Origin: Burkholderiales bacterium
GTDB taxonomy: Bacteria > Pseudomonadota > Gammaproteobacteria > Burkholderiales > Burkholderiaceae_C
Assembly: GCA_025354615.1 (NCBI GenBank)
Contig: JANXMO010000548.1
Location: forward strand, 1 to 13,193
Length of the DNA stretch: 13,193 nucleotides
Direction: 5' to 3'
Shown: one piece after another, positions 5,942 through 13,193 of the stretch
Position numbering within the stretch: the stretch's first letter is position 1
Layout of the letters: the number at the start of each line of letters is the position of its first letter
Notes under the pieces: generated by a model
Told to the model about the DNA's origin: nothing
Database searches by the model: none
Seen by the model: the letters and a program-made list of their open reading frames with translations, nothing else
Translations under genes and position numbers: made by a program

Positions 5942-6970
5942 GTGAATCCTCAAAAACCTCCTGTTTTTTCGACAAGCGCCGGCAACGGCGTCCGGGCAAA
6001 AAAGACCTGGATTGTTTTAGCAATCGCATTGCTGTTCGGTACTGCCTCTGCTATTTTCAGCTTGATTTATCTGAAACAGGAAAAAGCAGCTTTACATGCA
6101 GATGCAGGCCGCACGACTGGAGGGCAGACGGTCACTTTGGTGGTCGCCAAACGTGGGTTGCGTCGCGGAGAAGCGGTCACCAAGGAAACAGCAGCGGTAC
6201 GCGAAATACCGGTTGCTTTTACACATTCCCTCGCAATTGATGCGTCGCAATTTGATCAATATGAAGGTCATTTGCTGGCTTACGCTGTCAAACCCGGTGA
6301 ACTGATATTGAAAAGCTCGCTGCAAGGCGGCGCGACATCTTTTTCGTCCCGAGTTGAGCTGGGCCGTCGGGCCGTGACGATGTCGGTTGATGAAATCAGT
6401 TCTATTTCAGGTTTGCTTGAGCCCGGAGATTTGATTGACCTGATAGCCACGATTGACCAGGGTGGGAGGCGTGGCCCTCCCCTGCTGGTGCTTCAAGGCG
6501 TTGCGGTCATGGCCACAGGCCAGCGTTCGGTGAACGATCCACGCACGGGCGAAGCACGGCGCTACACCACCGTAACGCTCAATACAACACCCGACCAGGC
6601 TAGGAATGTGATTACGGCGCGTGAATTGGGTAAGTTGACGGCGTTATTGCGCAATCCGGCTGACAAGCCGCTGAACAATGACATGGAAGTTGATGTGAGT
6701 GCTTTTCTCAAAGCACCTGTGGCGTCGTTGCCAATCAGCCGTCCGGCAGTGCGTGCATCAAGCACCAACACGGTCGACATTTTGTACGGAACGGGTGGCG
6801 GAAACAGCAGCGGCAGCAGCAGTACAGTGGCAACCAGTGCTGTTGGCTCCCCCCGGACTCCAACGGGCTTTACGCCAAACGAGGACGCGGGTGCCATACG
6901 AAGTTCTGGCTCAGTGGCTGATTCTTTCCGTTCGCCCTCTTCTTCCCAGATGGCGTCGCCCGGGCGTTGA
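5942..6970 (+). CDS. cpaB: Flp pilus assembly protein CpaB (RcpC)
   Basis: This 342-residue protein has one N-terminal membrane helix (about 22-44, TWIVLAIALLFGTASAIF) and an SAF-type domain: VTLVVAKRGLRRGEAVT, then a region with YAVKPGELILKSSL. The following domain (RRAVTMSVDEISSISGLLEPGDLIDL) is typical of CpaB/RcpC. CpaB is thought to sit in the periplasm and support the secretin channel. The last 75 or so residues are Ser/Gly/Thr rich and probably disordered. The start is uncertain. I chose the GTG at 5942 because MNPQKPPV... gives an ordinary short cytoplasmic N-terminus, but it lacks a clear ribosome binding site. A TTG at 5879, inside the preceding gene, would add 21 residues. It is followed directly by cpaC. 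Confidence 0.88.
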   Translation: MNPQKPPVFSTSAGNGVRAKKTWIVLAIALLFGTASAIFSLIYLKQEKAALHADAGRTTGGQTVTLVVAKRGLRRGEAVTKETAAVREIPVAFTHSLAIDASQFDQYEGHLLAYAVKPGELILKSSLQGGATSFSSRVELGRRAVTMSVDEISSISGLLEPGDLIDLIATIDQGGRRGPPLLVLQGVAVMATGQRSVNDPRTGEARRYTTVTLNTTPDQARNVITARELGKLTALLRNPADKPLNNDMEVDVSAFLKAPVASLPISRPAVRASSTNTVDILYGTGGGNSSGSSSTVATSAVGSPRTPTGFTPNEDAGAIRSSGSVADSFRSPSSSQMASPGR

Positions 6971-7012
6971 TTGCAAGTACGTTGCACCCCACTGAGCCAA
7001 AAATTTGTACTT

Positions 7013-9130
7013 ATGAAACCGCTTTCATCTTCTTTTTTCAGGGTCCAACTCCGTCTTGCCTGTTCTTGGACAGTCAGGACCGCATTTGTCGCGCTGTGTT
7101 TGGTGGTGTTGAATCTTCATCAAACAGCAATGGCAAAAGAACTTACGGCGGCAGTGGCGGTTGCAACACCGCCGTTGGAAGGGGTAAAGCCTGTTTTGAA
7201 TGCCGCGGCAGCGGCCTCAGCTGATCTTCAAGACGCACTTGATGCGCCGTTGCTGAAAACAAAGCCGGAAACTGAAATTTTTCTGTTTGTTGGGGAAACC
7301 CGCGTTTTGCCGGCGCCGGGCTTGCGCCGAATTGCGATTGGCAGTGGCAAGGTATTGAGTGCCAATGCGATTGATGGCCGTGAAGTACTGCTGTTTGCCA
7401 ATGCGTCGGGTGTGTCGTCGCTGGTTTTATGGGATGCCGCCGGGCGTGCAAAAAACATCAAAGTCACCGTGGGCCTGGGCGACGTTGGTCGATCGGCCCG
7501 TGAAATCGCCACTTTTCTCTCCGGTATTGCCAATGCCAAAACAGCGATCATCGGCGACAAAGTGATTGTTGAAGGCGATTCGTTGGGCGACCGTGACTTG
7601 GCCAAGATTGATGAGTTGGCCAAGCGCTACCCGCAAATTGTCAATTTCACCAGCCGACTGGGCTGGGAAAAAATGGTGATGATGGATGTCAAGGTGGTCG
7701 AGTTTCCGACCAGCCTGTTGCGCGAGTTGGGATTGAAATGGACGTCGAACGGCGGCGCCGCAGTTGGTGGCATCTGGGCACCCGGGCGGCGTGGCAATCA
7801 ACCGGGATTGAGTATTTCGATTCCGACCGGGCAAGGCGCACCGTTGCCGATCACCAATGCCGATGGCACGGCCAACGGTATTCCCTTGCCGCGAGGACTC
7901 AATGTTCTCAGCGCATTGAATCTGGGCATCTCTGCCACCTTGAATCTACTGGTTACGGAAGGCAAGGCCAGTGTTTTGGCGGAGCCTCAATTGTCGGCAC
8001 GCAATGGTTCGAAAGCCACTTTTCTGGCGGGCGGTGAATACCCGTATACCGTGTCGTCCATTGGCGGGCAAACGGTGCTGTTCAAGGCTTATGGCATCAA
8101 ATTGGAGATTGTTCCGCAGGTTGATCGCAATGGCATGGTTCGCGCGGTAATTGATGCGGAAGTCAGCGCCATTGATCCCTCGATCAGCACCAGTGCGGGG
8201 CCTGCCCTGTCGACGCGTAAAACCAGTACCGAATTCAATGTGCAGGCTGGTGAGACGATGGTTCTGGCTGGATTACTGTCTCGCCGCACTGCAACCACGA
8301 TCGACAAGCTGCCGTTCCTGGGCGACATCCCGGTCTTGGGCGCCCTGTTTCGTTCGAAACGCTATCAAAATGACGAAACCGAGTTGATTGTGTTTGTCAC
8401 GCCGTCGGTGGTGGATGCCCATACCTCTTCACTGAGCGCGCGCGTAGATCAAGCAACGCAGCGGTTGGAAAGCGAACTCGGGCGTCCGCCTTATCTTCCT
8501 GCTGTGAGTGACAGCACACCAGCGGCCGCCCCCATTTCATTGTCAAAAGAGGAGCGCCAACCCACCGCGGCCGCTGTGACGCCGGGGCAACTGTCGGTTC
8601 CAGAACAAACCCGGCGCAATACAGTACCTGTCATTGCCACCCCTGCCTTGCCGGTGAAGCCGGCCACAGCACTCACCGTAAAGGCAAGCGCTGCAACCGC
8701 TGCAGCCTCTTCGACAACTGCGCAAGTCGACCTTCCCTCCACAGCAGTTTCGCTACAAGCGGCAGCCATACCGTCGCCCGTGAGAGAGCCCTTGCCTGCC
8801 ACTGCCCAGCCCAGCGCAGCGTTATCCACAGCACGGCCCAATCCGCCTGCATCACAAGCCAGCAAACCAGCGCTTGCAGACACGCGAAGGTCCGTACTTC
8901 CCAGCATTCCAATTGAGACGGAAGGCGATTTGGCACCAGGCCTTTATGCCATCAACCAGTACAACCTGCCCCTGCGGACGCAGCCGGATCTCAATTCGCC
9001 CGTCATGCGCTATCTGCCACTCAACACGCAAATCGAGGTCTTGGCGCAGCCAAGGCGCGGCAACTTTGTTGCCGTGCGCATCAACGAACAAATGGGCTGG
9101 GCGCTGGCCCGCTGGTTGCGTCCCATTTGA
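7013..9130 (+). CDS. cpaC: CpaC/RcpA-type secretin with C-terminal SH3-like domain
   Basis: This 705-residue outer-membrane channel subunit lets the Flp fibre exit. A signal peptide ends TAMA|KE. The pilus-secretin N-terminal domain spans about 87-152 (EIFLFVGETRVLPAPGL), followed by a BON-like segment (REIATFLSGIANAK...). The secretin domain runs about 221-466, with VLAEPQLSARNGSKATFLAG, GETMVLAGLL and LPFLGDIPVLGALFRS. The usual CpaC would stop soon after VFVTPSVV. Here an Ala/Pro/Thr/Ser-rich linker of about 175 residues leads to a bacterial SH3-like domain (643-705) with LPLRTQPDLNSPVMRYLP and MGWALARWL. That domain may bind peptidoglycan or a partner protein. I chose the ATG at 7013; a TTG at 6971, next to the cpaB stop, would add 14 residues before the signal peptide. 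The FHA-ATPase gene follows after 16 nt. Confidence 0.93.
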   Translation: MKPLSSSFFRVQLRLACSWTVRTAFVALCLVVLNLHQTAMAKELTAAVAVATPPLEGVKPVLNAAAAASADLQDALDAPLLKTKPETEIFLFVGETRVLPAPGLRRIAIGSGKVLSANAIDGREVLLFANASGVSSLVLWDAAGRAKNIKVTVGLGDVGRSAREIATFLSGIANAKTAIIGDKVIVEGDSLGDRDLAKIDELAKRYPQIVNFTSRLGWEKMVMMDVKVVEFPTSLLRELGLKWTSNGGAAVGGIWAPGRRGNQPGLSISIPTGQGAPLPITNADGTANGIPLPRGLNVLSALNLGISATLNLLVTEGKASVLAEPQLSARNGSKATFLAGGEYPYTVSSIGGQTVLFKAYGIKLEIVPQVDRNGMVRAVIDAEVSAIDPSISTSAGPALSTRKTSTEFNVQAGETMVLAGLLSRRTATTIDKLPFLGDIPVLGALFRSKRYQNDETELIVFVTPSVVDAHTSSLSARVDQATQRLESELGRPPYLPAVSDSTPAAAPISLSKEERQPTAAAVTPGQLSVPEQTRRNTVPVIATPALPVKPATALTVKASAATAAASSTTAQVDLPSTAVSLQAAAIPSPVREPLPATAQPSAALSTARPNPPASQASKPALADTRRSVLPSIPIETEGDLAPGLYAINQYNLPLRTQPDLNSPVMRYLPLNTQIEVLAQPRRGNFVAVRINEQMGWALARWLRPI

Positions 9131-9146
9131 GTAAAGGTTCCTCCAC

Positions 9147-11066
9147 ATGATGCAAATCGAAGTCATTCGTCAAGACGACTCAAGCGAGCTGGTCGAAGCG
9201 CCAGACGAATGCATGATCGGCAAGGGCTTTGACTGCGATATTCGCCTCAATACGTGGCGTATCGGCCGGCAGCATGCCCGTATTTTCAACTCGCCATCGG
9301 GCGTGTTCGTTGAAGATCTGGGTGCGTTTGGCGGCGTTCTGGTCAATGGACAACGCATTACGCTGCAGCAGGGCCCGCTGAGTACGTTGGACCAGATTTC
9401 AATTGGCCCTTATCGCTTGCGCGTGGCCAGCTCGCAGGCAGCAGCACCAGGGCGCGCGCCGGTGGACGGCGGCGGTATCACGCAGGGCCGTCTGTGGACA
9501 CGGCGTGCCAGCGATCATGTTCACGGCCATCAATTGACGCGTGACGATATCAAAGGCGCAGTGGAACATGGCCGGCGTGCAGCAGACACGGCATTGCGCC
9601 AATCCGGTGCCGATGTCTCAGCGCTGGCCGCTGCACAAAGGGCTGCCCCGCGAACCGCAGTGCCTGCGGTTCGGCAAACCGCCGCGTTGACCGATCCGCA
9701 AGCCCAGGCTTTGCAAGGGCTGGAGTTCGAATGGCGCAAACGGCTGCATGGCCTGTTACTGGAAGCCATGGACTTGAGGCGCCGTGACATTTCCACCATG
9801 ACGGACGAGCGGCTTCGCAATGAGGCCTCGCTGCTGATGGACAACGTCATGCAATCGATCGCCAGCGAACTGCCACCGCAACTCAGCCCGGTTCTGCTGC
9901 GCAAACAGGTGATTGACGAGGCGGTAGGACTCGGGCCGTTGGAGGAATTGCTGGCAGACGACAGCATCAGCGAAATCATGGTCAACCGGTTCGACAGCAT
10001 TTTTGTCGAGCGTCGCGGCCAATTGCATGCCTACCCGTCCGGCTTCACCAGTGAGCGCGCCGTCATCAGCGTGATCGAGCGCATCGTGGCGCCGCTTGGT
10101 CGCCATATCGATGAGTCGACACCCATGGTGGACGCGCGCTTGAAAGACGGCTCGCGCGTCAACGCCATCATTCCGCCATTGGCCATTCATGGCGCAGCCG
10201 TCACCATCCGAAAATTCCCAAAACACAAACTGACCAGTGACGATCTGGTGCGTCTTGAATCCATCAGCCCCGAGATGCTTGAATTTCTCCGGATATGTGT
10301 GGAGTCCCGCAAAAACATCGTCATTTCCGGCGGAACGGGGTCAGGCAAAACCAGCTTGCTCAACATCCTGTCGAACTTTATTCCCGATGGCGAACGCATC
10401 ATCACCGTGGAAGATGCGGCCGAGCTCAGCTTGAAACACGCTCACATCATCAGCCTGGAAGCGCGCCCCGCAAACGCCGAAGGCAAGGGCAAGGTGACGA
10501 TTCGCGATCTGGTCAAAAACGTGCTGCGCATGCGACCGGACCGTGTGGTGATCGGCGAGTGCCGCGGCGCCGAATCGCTGGACATGCTGCAGGCCATGAA
10601 CACGGGGCATGAAGGCTCGCTCACCACCCTGCATGCCAATGCCCCCCGCGATGCGATGGCACGGCTCGAAACCATGGTGTTGATGGCCGGTGCCGACTTG
10701 CCGCTCTCGGCCATCCGCGAGCAAATTGCCAGCGCCGTCCACATCATCGTGCAGCAAACCCGGTTTGCCTGCGGCAGCCGCGTCGTGACCAACATCACCG
10801 AGCTCAGCGGCATTGAAAGCGGGCGATTTCAATTGCAGGACCTGTTTGTTTTCAAACACCGCGGCTACCACCCGGATAACCATCCCCAGGCTCGCAAAGT
10901 CAACGGCCACTTCTCCGGCTGTGACGCCGTCCCCGGCTTTTACGAGGAACTGGCCTTGCAGGGCAACCCGTTGAACCTGCGGATTTTCGTGCCGGTCGGC
11001 GAAGACGGCTTGCCAGTTCATTCTTCAAGCGGCTATACGGAGCAGCGCTCAGAGGCATTGCAATGA
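9147..11066 (+). CDS. cpaF: FHA-domain CpaF/TadA pilus assembly ATPase
   Basis: This 639-residue secretion ATPase powers Flp assembly at the inner membrane with TadB and TadC. Its core has Walker A GGTGSGKT (395-402, Lys401), Walker B VVIGECRG (Glu471) and the His box GHEGSLTTLHAN (His488, His496), plus the upstream LGPLEELLADDSISEIMVN segment typical of CpaF. The N-terminus carries an added FHA fold (about 22-95): IGKGFDCDIRL, IGRQHARI, DLGAFGGVLVNG. Three phosphothreonine-contact positions are changed: Arg to Lys26, Ser to Gly40 and Asn to Gly62. His43 is kept. An Ala-rich linker of about 100 residues joins the parts. AAAGG (9133-9137) is the ribosome binding site for the ATGATG start. Its stop overlaps tadB as ATGA. 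No TadZ/CpaE gene precedes it, unlike in many tad loci. Confidence 0.95.
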   Translation: MMQIEVIRQDDSSELVEAPDECMIGKGFDCDIRLNTWRIGRQHARIFNSPSGVFVEDLGAFGGVLVNGQRITLQQGPLSTLDQISIGPYRLRVASSQAAAPGRAPVDGGGITQGRLWTRRASDHVHGHQLTRDDIKGAVEHGRRAADTALRQSGADVSALAAAQRAAPRTAVPAVRQTAALTDPQAQALQGLEFEWRKRLHGLLLEAMDLRRRDISTMTDERLRNEASLLMDNVMQSIASELPPQLSPVLLRKQVIDEAVGLGPLEELLADDSISEIMVNRFDSIFVERRGQLHAYPSGFTSERAVISVIERIVAPLGRHIDESTPMVDARLKDGSRVNAIIPPLAIHGAAVTIRKFPKHKLTSDDLVRLESISPEMLEFLRICVESRKNIVISGGTGSGKTSLLNILSNFIPDGERIITVEDAAELSLKHAHIISLEARPANAEGKGKVTIRDLVKNVLRMRPDRVVIGECRGAESLDMLQAMNTGHEGSLTTLHANAPRDAMARLETMVLMAGADLPLSAIREQIASAVHIIVQQTRFACGSRVVTNITELSGIESGRFQLQDLFVFKHRGYHPDNHPQARKVNGHFSGCDAVPGFYEELALQGNPLNLRIFVPVGEDGLPVHSSSGYTEQRSEALQ

Positions 11067-11926
11067 ACACGATGTGGCTGTGGCTCATCGGGGCAGGCGC
11101 CACTGCCGCATTGGCGGCAGGCATATTGGTCTGGTGGGCTTTTGATGCCGCGCCTGACGCCCTACAACACTATCGGGTTCGATTTACCCGTTCCACCATT
11201 GCCCGTACCAGCGGCTTGTTTCTGGCGTTTGATCCGGGCACTGCCTTTGGAATCAACATCATGGTCATCCTGGCTGGCACGGCAATCACCTGGTGGGCCA
11301 GTGGCAGTGCGGTGGTGGCGTTGCTCTGCGCAGCCATCATCGCTTCCCTGCCCCGCTTGTTGTTTGCGAAGCTGCGCCGGCGCCGCATGGTGGCATTCGA
11401 CGCCCAATTGCCTGATGCACTGATGATGCTGGCCGGTGGCATGCGGGCTGGCCTGAGCCTGACCGGCGCACTTCAAAATTTGTTGGAAGAAGCCGCCAGT
11501 CCGCTGCGCCAGGAATTTGGTCTCATCCTTCAAGAGTACCGTTTGGGCTTGCCACTGGAAAGCGCTCTGCAAAATCTCACCCGCAGAATGAATACGCGGA
11601 CGACGGTTCTGGTGGTGGCCGCCATGCGGGTGGCCCACGAAACCGGTGGCGGACTTGCAGAAGCGCTGGAACGCATTTCCTCGACGATTCGCCGCCAATT
11701 GCAAATGGAAGCCAAGACGCGCGCCTTGACGTCACAGGGGCGGCTTCAAGGTTGGGTCGTGGGCGCGATGCCGATCGCGCTGCTGCTCGTATTGAATTTT
11801 GTCGACCCCCCTGCGATGGCTTTGATGTGGCATACCCCTCTGGGCTGGTTTGCCATGGCCATCATCGCCTTTCTTGAGCTTTGCGGGGCCTTGCTGATTC
11901 GCCGAATCGTGTCGATCGAGACGTAG
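11063..11926 (+). CDS. tadB: Flp pilus assembly protein TadB
   Basis: This 287-residue polytopic inner-membrane protein is one of the two GspF-like platform proteins of Tad systems. It has an N-terminal helix (5-26), a hydrophobic pair near 66-92, and the cytoplasmic T2SSF domain (about 109-235) with LPDALMMLAGGMRAGLSLTG and VAAMRVAHETGGGLAEALE. Two C-terminal helices follow (about 233-250 and 262-282). The platform is thought to turn with or transmit motion from the TadA ATPase to extract pilins from the membrane. Its ATG overlaps the ATPase stop, which fits production in fixed ratio. Length is near the usual 300 or so residues, and nothing is missing. Confidence 0.93.
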   Translation: MNTMWLWLIGAGATAALAAGILVWWAFDAAPDALQHYRVRFTRSTIARTSGLFLAFDPGTAFGINIMVILAGTAITWWASGSAVVALLCAAIIASLPRLLFAKLRRRRMVAFDAQLPDALMMLAGGMRAGLSLTGALQNLLEEAASPLRQEFGLILQEYRLGLPLESALQNLTRRMNTRTTVLVVAAMRVAHETGGGLAEALERISSTIRRQLQMEAKTRALTSQGRLQGWVVGAMPIALLLVLNFVDPPAMALMWHTPLGWFAMAIIAFLELCGALLIRRIVSIET

Positions 11927-11953
11927 AACAACCTCGCCTCCAAAAAACGACTC

Positions 11954-12883
11954 ATGGCCGAACTGATTTCTGTCAATCGATGGCTGCCCGTAGTGGCATC
12001 CCTTTGCGCCGGTGCGCTGGTTTCCTTGCTGGTGTGGGGCGGTTTTCGCCTATTGCCTGTCATGCGCAACAGCCAACGGGAGTTCATGGATCCGCTGCCG
12101 CTGGCTTTCAGCTTGGTCTGGTGGCCGGTTCAAGCCATCGAACGTTTTTTTGAAGGGTTCCAAACAGCACGCTACAAGGCGCGCTTGAATGTGCAATTGC
12201 GCTTGGCGGGTCTTGAGTACACGCTGATGCCGGCGCAATTCGTTGCAACGCGCGCCATTTATGCCGCGGCACTGGGCCTGTTGCCATTTCTATGGCGGGT
12301 GGTGGCCACGGTAACGGGGCTTGAAACCGGTGGCCTGAGATTCACGGCAAACCCTTGGTCCATTCTCATTTTTTCCTTGTTGGGGTGGTATCTGCCATGG
12401 ATCTGGTTGAAAGACCGGATAAAAAAGCGGCGCCGGGAGTTTGTGTCTGCACTGCCTTTCTTTCTTGACATCATCACTTTGTGTATTGAAGCGGGCCTGA
12501 ATTTTCAAGGCGCCATGACGCAAGCGGTCGCCAAAGCGCCCAGAGGCTATTTGCGTGATGAATTTCAACGCGTGCTGCGTGATATCCGGGCCGGAAAGCC
12601 ACGCTCCGATGCCTTGCGCGACCTGTCGGAGCGGGTGCAGGACACAGCGGTTTCGAGTTTCACCACCTGCGTCATTCAGGCCGAACGCATGGGCATGACG
12701 CTGGCGCCGATGTTGCGCGCGCAAGGAGAACAACGGCTCAACGAACGTTTCACGAGAGCCGAGCGTTTGTCGCTGGAAGCGCCCGTCAAAATGCTGTTTC
12801 CCTTGATCGTATGTATCTTCCCCTGCACATTCATCGTGCTGCTTTTTCCGGTGTTCGTGCGCCTGATGGGCATGAAGCTGTGA
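11954..12883 (+). CDS. tadC: Flp pilus assembly protein TadC
   Basis: This 309-residue polytopic inner-membrane protein is the second GspF-like platform component and partner of TadB. It has an N-terminal helix (about 10-34), two central hydrophobic segments (about 100-150), and the T2SSF domain from RRREFVSALPFFLDIITLCIEAGLNFQGA to QAERMGMTLAPMLRAQGEQ. A C-terminal helix pair follows (MLFPLIVCIFPCTFIVLLFPVFV). The conserved LPFFLDII...EAGL and AERxGxxLAPxLR segments are typical of TadC. It begins 27 nt after the tadB stop with no strong ribosome binding site. It ends in a GTGA overlap with the DUF192 gene. Confidence 0.93.
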   Translation: MAELISVNRWLPVVASLCAGALVSLLVWGGFRLLPVMRNSQREFMDPLPLAFSLVWWPVQAIERFFEGFQTARYKARLNVQLRLAGLEYTLMPAQFVATRAIYAAALGLLPFLWRVVATVTGLETGGLRFTANPWSILIFSLLGWYLPWIWLKDRIKKRRREFVSALPFFLDIITLCIEAGLNFQGAMTQAVAKAPRGYLRDEFQRVLRDIRAGKPRSDALRDLSERVQDTAVSSFTTCVIQAERMGMTLAPMLRAQGEQRLNERFTRAERLSLEAPVKMLFPLIVCIFPCTFIVLLFPVFVRLMGMKL

Positions 12884-13193
12884 GCCTGGACTTGCTGCGT
12901 ATTCACCGCGCCAGCAACTTCTGGCAGCGCTTGCGGGGCTTGAGTTTCAAGTCCCGACTCGACAGCGACGCGGCATTGCTGTTGCCTCGTTGTTCCAGCA
13001 TCCACACCTGCTTCATGAGGTTTCCGCTGGATGTGGTGTATCTGGATGCGCAAGGCTTCATCACACACCTGGCGCCGCATGTGAAGCCCTGGCGAATGAG
13101 TCTCGGAACCCGCACCACCACGCAAACGCTGGAGCTGTCGACTGGCGGCATCGACCGCCTGGACTTGAAGGTAGGCGACTCCTTGGCAGCGTA
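12880..13193 (+). CDS. DUF192-family protein (3' end cut by window edge)
   Basis: 104 codons are visible from a GTG start that overlaps the tadC stop as GTGA; the window ends two bases into the next codon (TA). The protein has the DUF192 pattern: FWQRLRGLSFKSRL near the start, IHTCFMRFPLDVVYLDAQG in the middle (His41, Cys44, Met46, Asp51, Asp56), and GGIDRLDLKVGDSLA at the end. DUF192 proteins are usually about 110-150 residues, so the stop is probably at or just past the edge. The biochemical function of the family is unknown. No signal peptide is seen here, so it is probably cytoplasmic. The tight coupling to tadC suggests co-expression with the pilus genes. Confidence 0.85.
   Translation, partial: MSLDLLRIHRASNFWQRLRGLSFKSRLDSDAALLLPRCSSIHTCFMRFPLDVVYLDAQGFITHLAPHVKPWRMSLGTRTTTQTLELSTGGIDRLDLKVGDSLAA

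Noticed and set aside
8491..8936. Minus-strand open frames opposite the linker of the secretin
   Set aside because: They arise from the low-complexity Ala/Pro-rich coding sequence. The plus-strand frame runs unbroken from the secretin domain to the SH3-like domain.

Overview
The window looks like a chromosomal segment of a betaproteobacterium, probably Burkholderiales. The evidence is the coaBC-dut pair, the moderately high GC of the flanks, and the style of the tad genes: an FHA-CpaF fusion ATPase, a TadG-related protein with an RGQ...ADAAAYS N-terminus, and a trailing DUF192 gene. The genus cannot be fixed from sequence alone.

Left end, minus strand: positions 113-1839 hold two housekeeping genes read leftwards. 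coaBC is the bifunctional CoA-biosynthesis enzyme. Its stop overlaps the start of dut (dUTPase) by 4 bases. Positions 1-112 hold no recognisable gene.

Divergent regulatory region, about 1840-2170: an AT-rich half (about 1865-1990) is followed by a cluster of inverted repeats. One is a 16-bp palindrome with CRP-like GTGA-N6-TCAC half sites. The region separates coaBC from the rightward tad genes.

Plus strand, 2171 to the right edge: an apparently intact, tightly packed tad (Flp/type IVc pilus) operon. The order is Flp pilin, TadG-related protein, TadE-like pseudopilin, an unrecognised exported protein, a second tiny class III prepilin-like protein, CpaB, CpaC secretin, FHA-CpaF/TadA ATPase, TadB, TadC, and a DUF192 gene cut by the window edge. 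Five adjacent gene pairs in the window, four of them in this operon, overlap by 4 bases (ATGA or GTGA), which suggests translational coupling.

How it should work: the TadA ATPase with the inner-membrane proteins TadB and TadC polymerises the processed Flp pilin. The fibre exits through the CpaC secretin, helped by CpaB. TadE/TadG-like proteins and the mini-prepilin are likely minor or tip components. Three proteins carry a G|QxxxEY/F prepilin-peptidase site, but no prepilin peptidase (TadV/CpaA) lies in the window. TadZ/CpaE is missing from its usual place just before the ATPase, and TadD is not seen either. Any of these may lie beyond the right edge.

Most unusual points: the tiny Flp paralogue at 5692-5901, the secretin with a long Ala/Pro-rich linker and C-terminal SH3-like domain, the FHA domain that has lost its phosphothreonine-binding residues, the unrecognised exported protein at 4916-5695, and a 10-bp long-range inverted repeat that could mask the ribosome binding site of the TadG-related gene.
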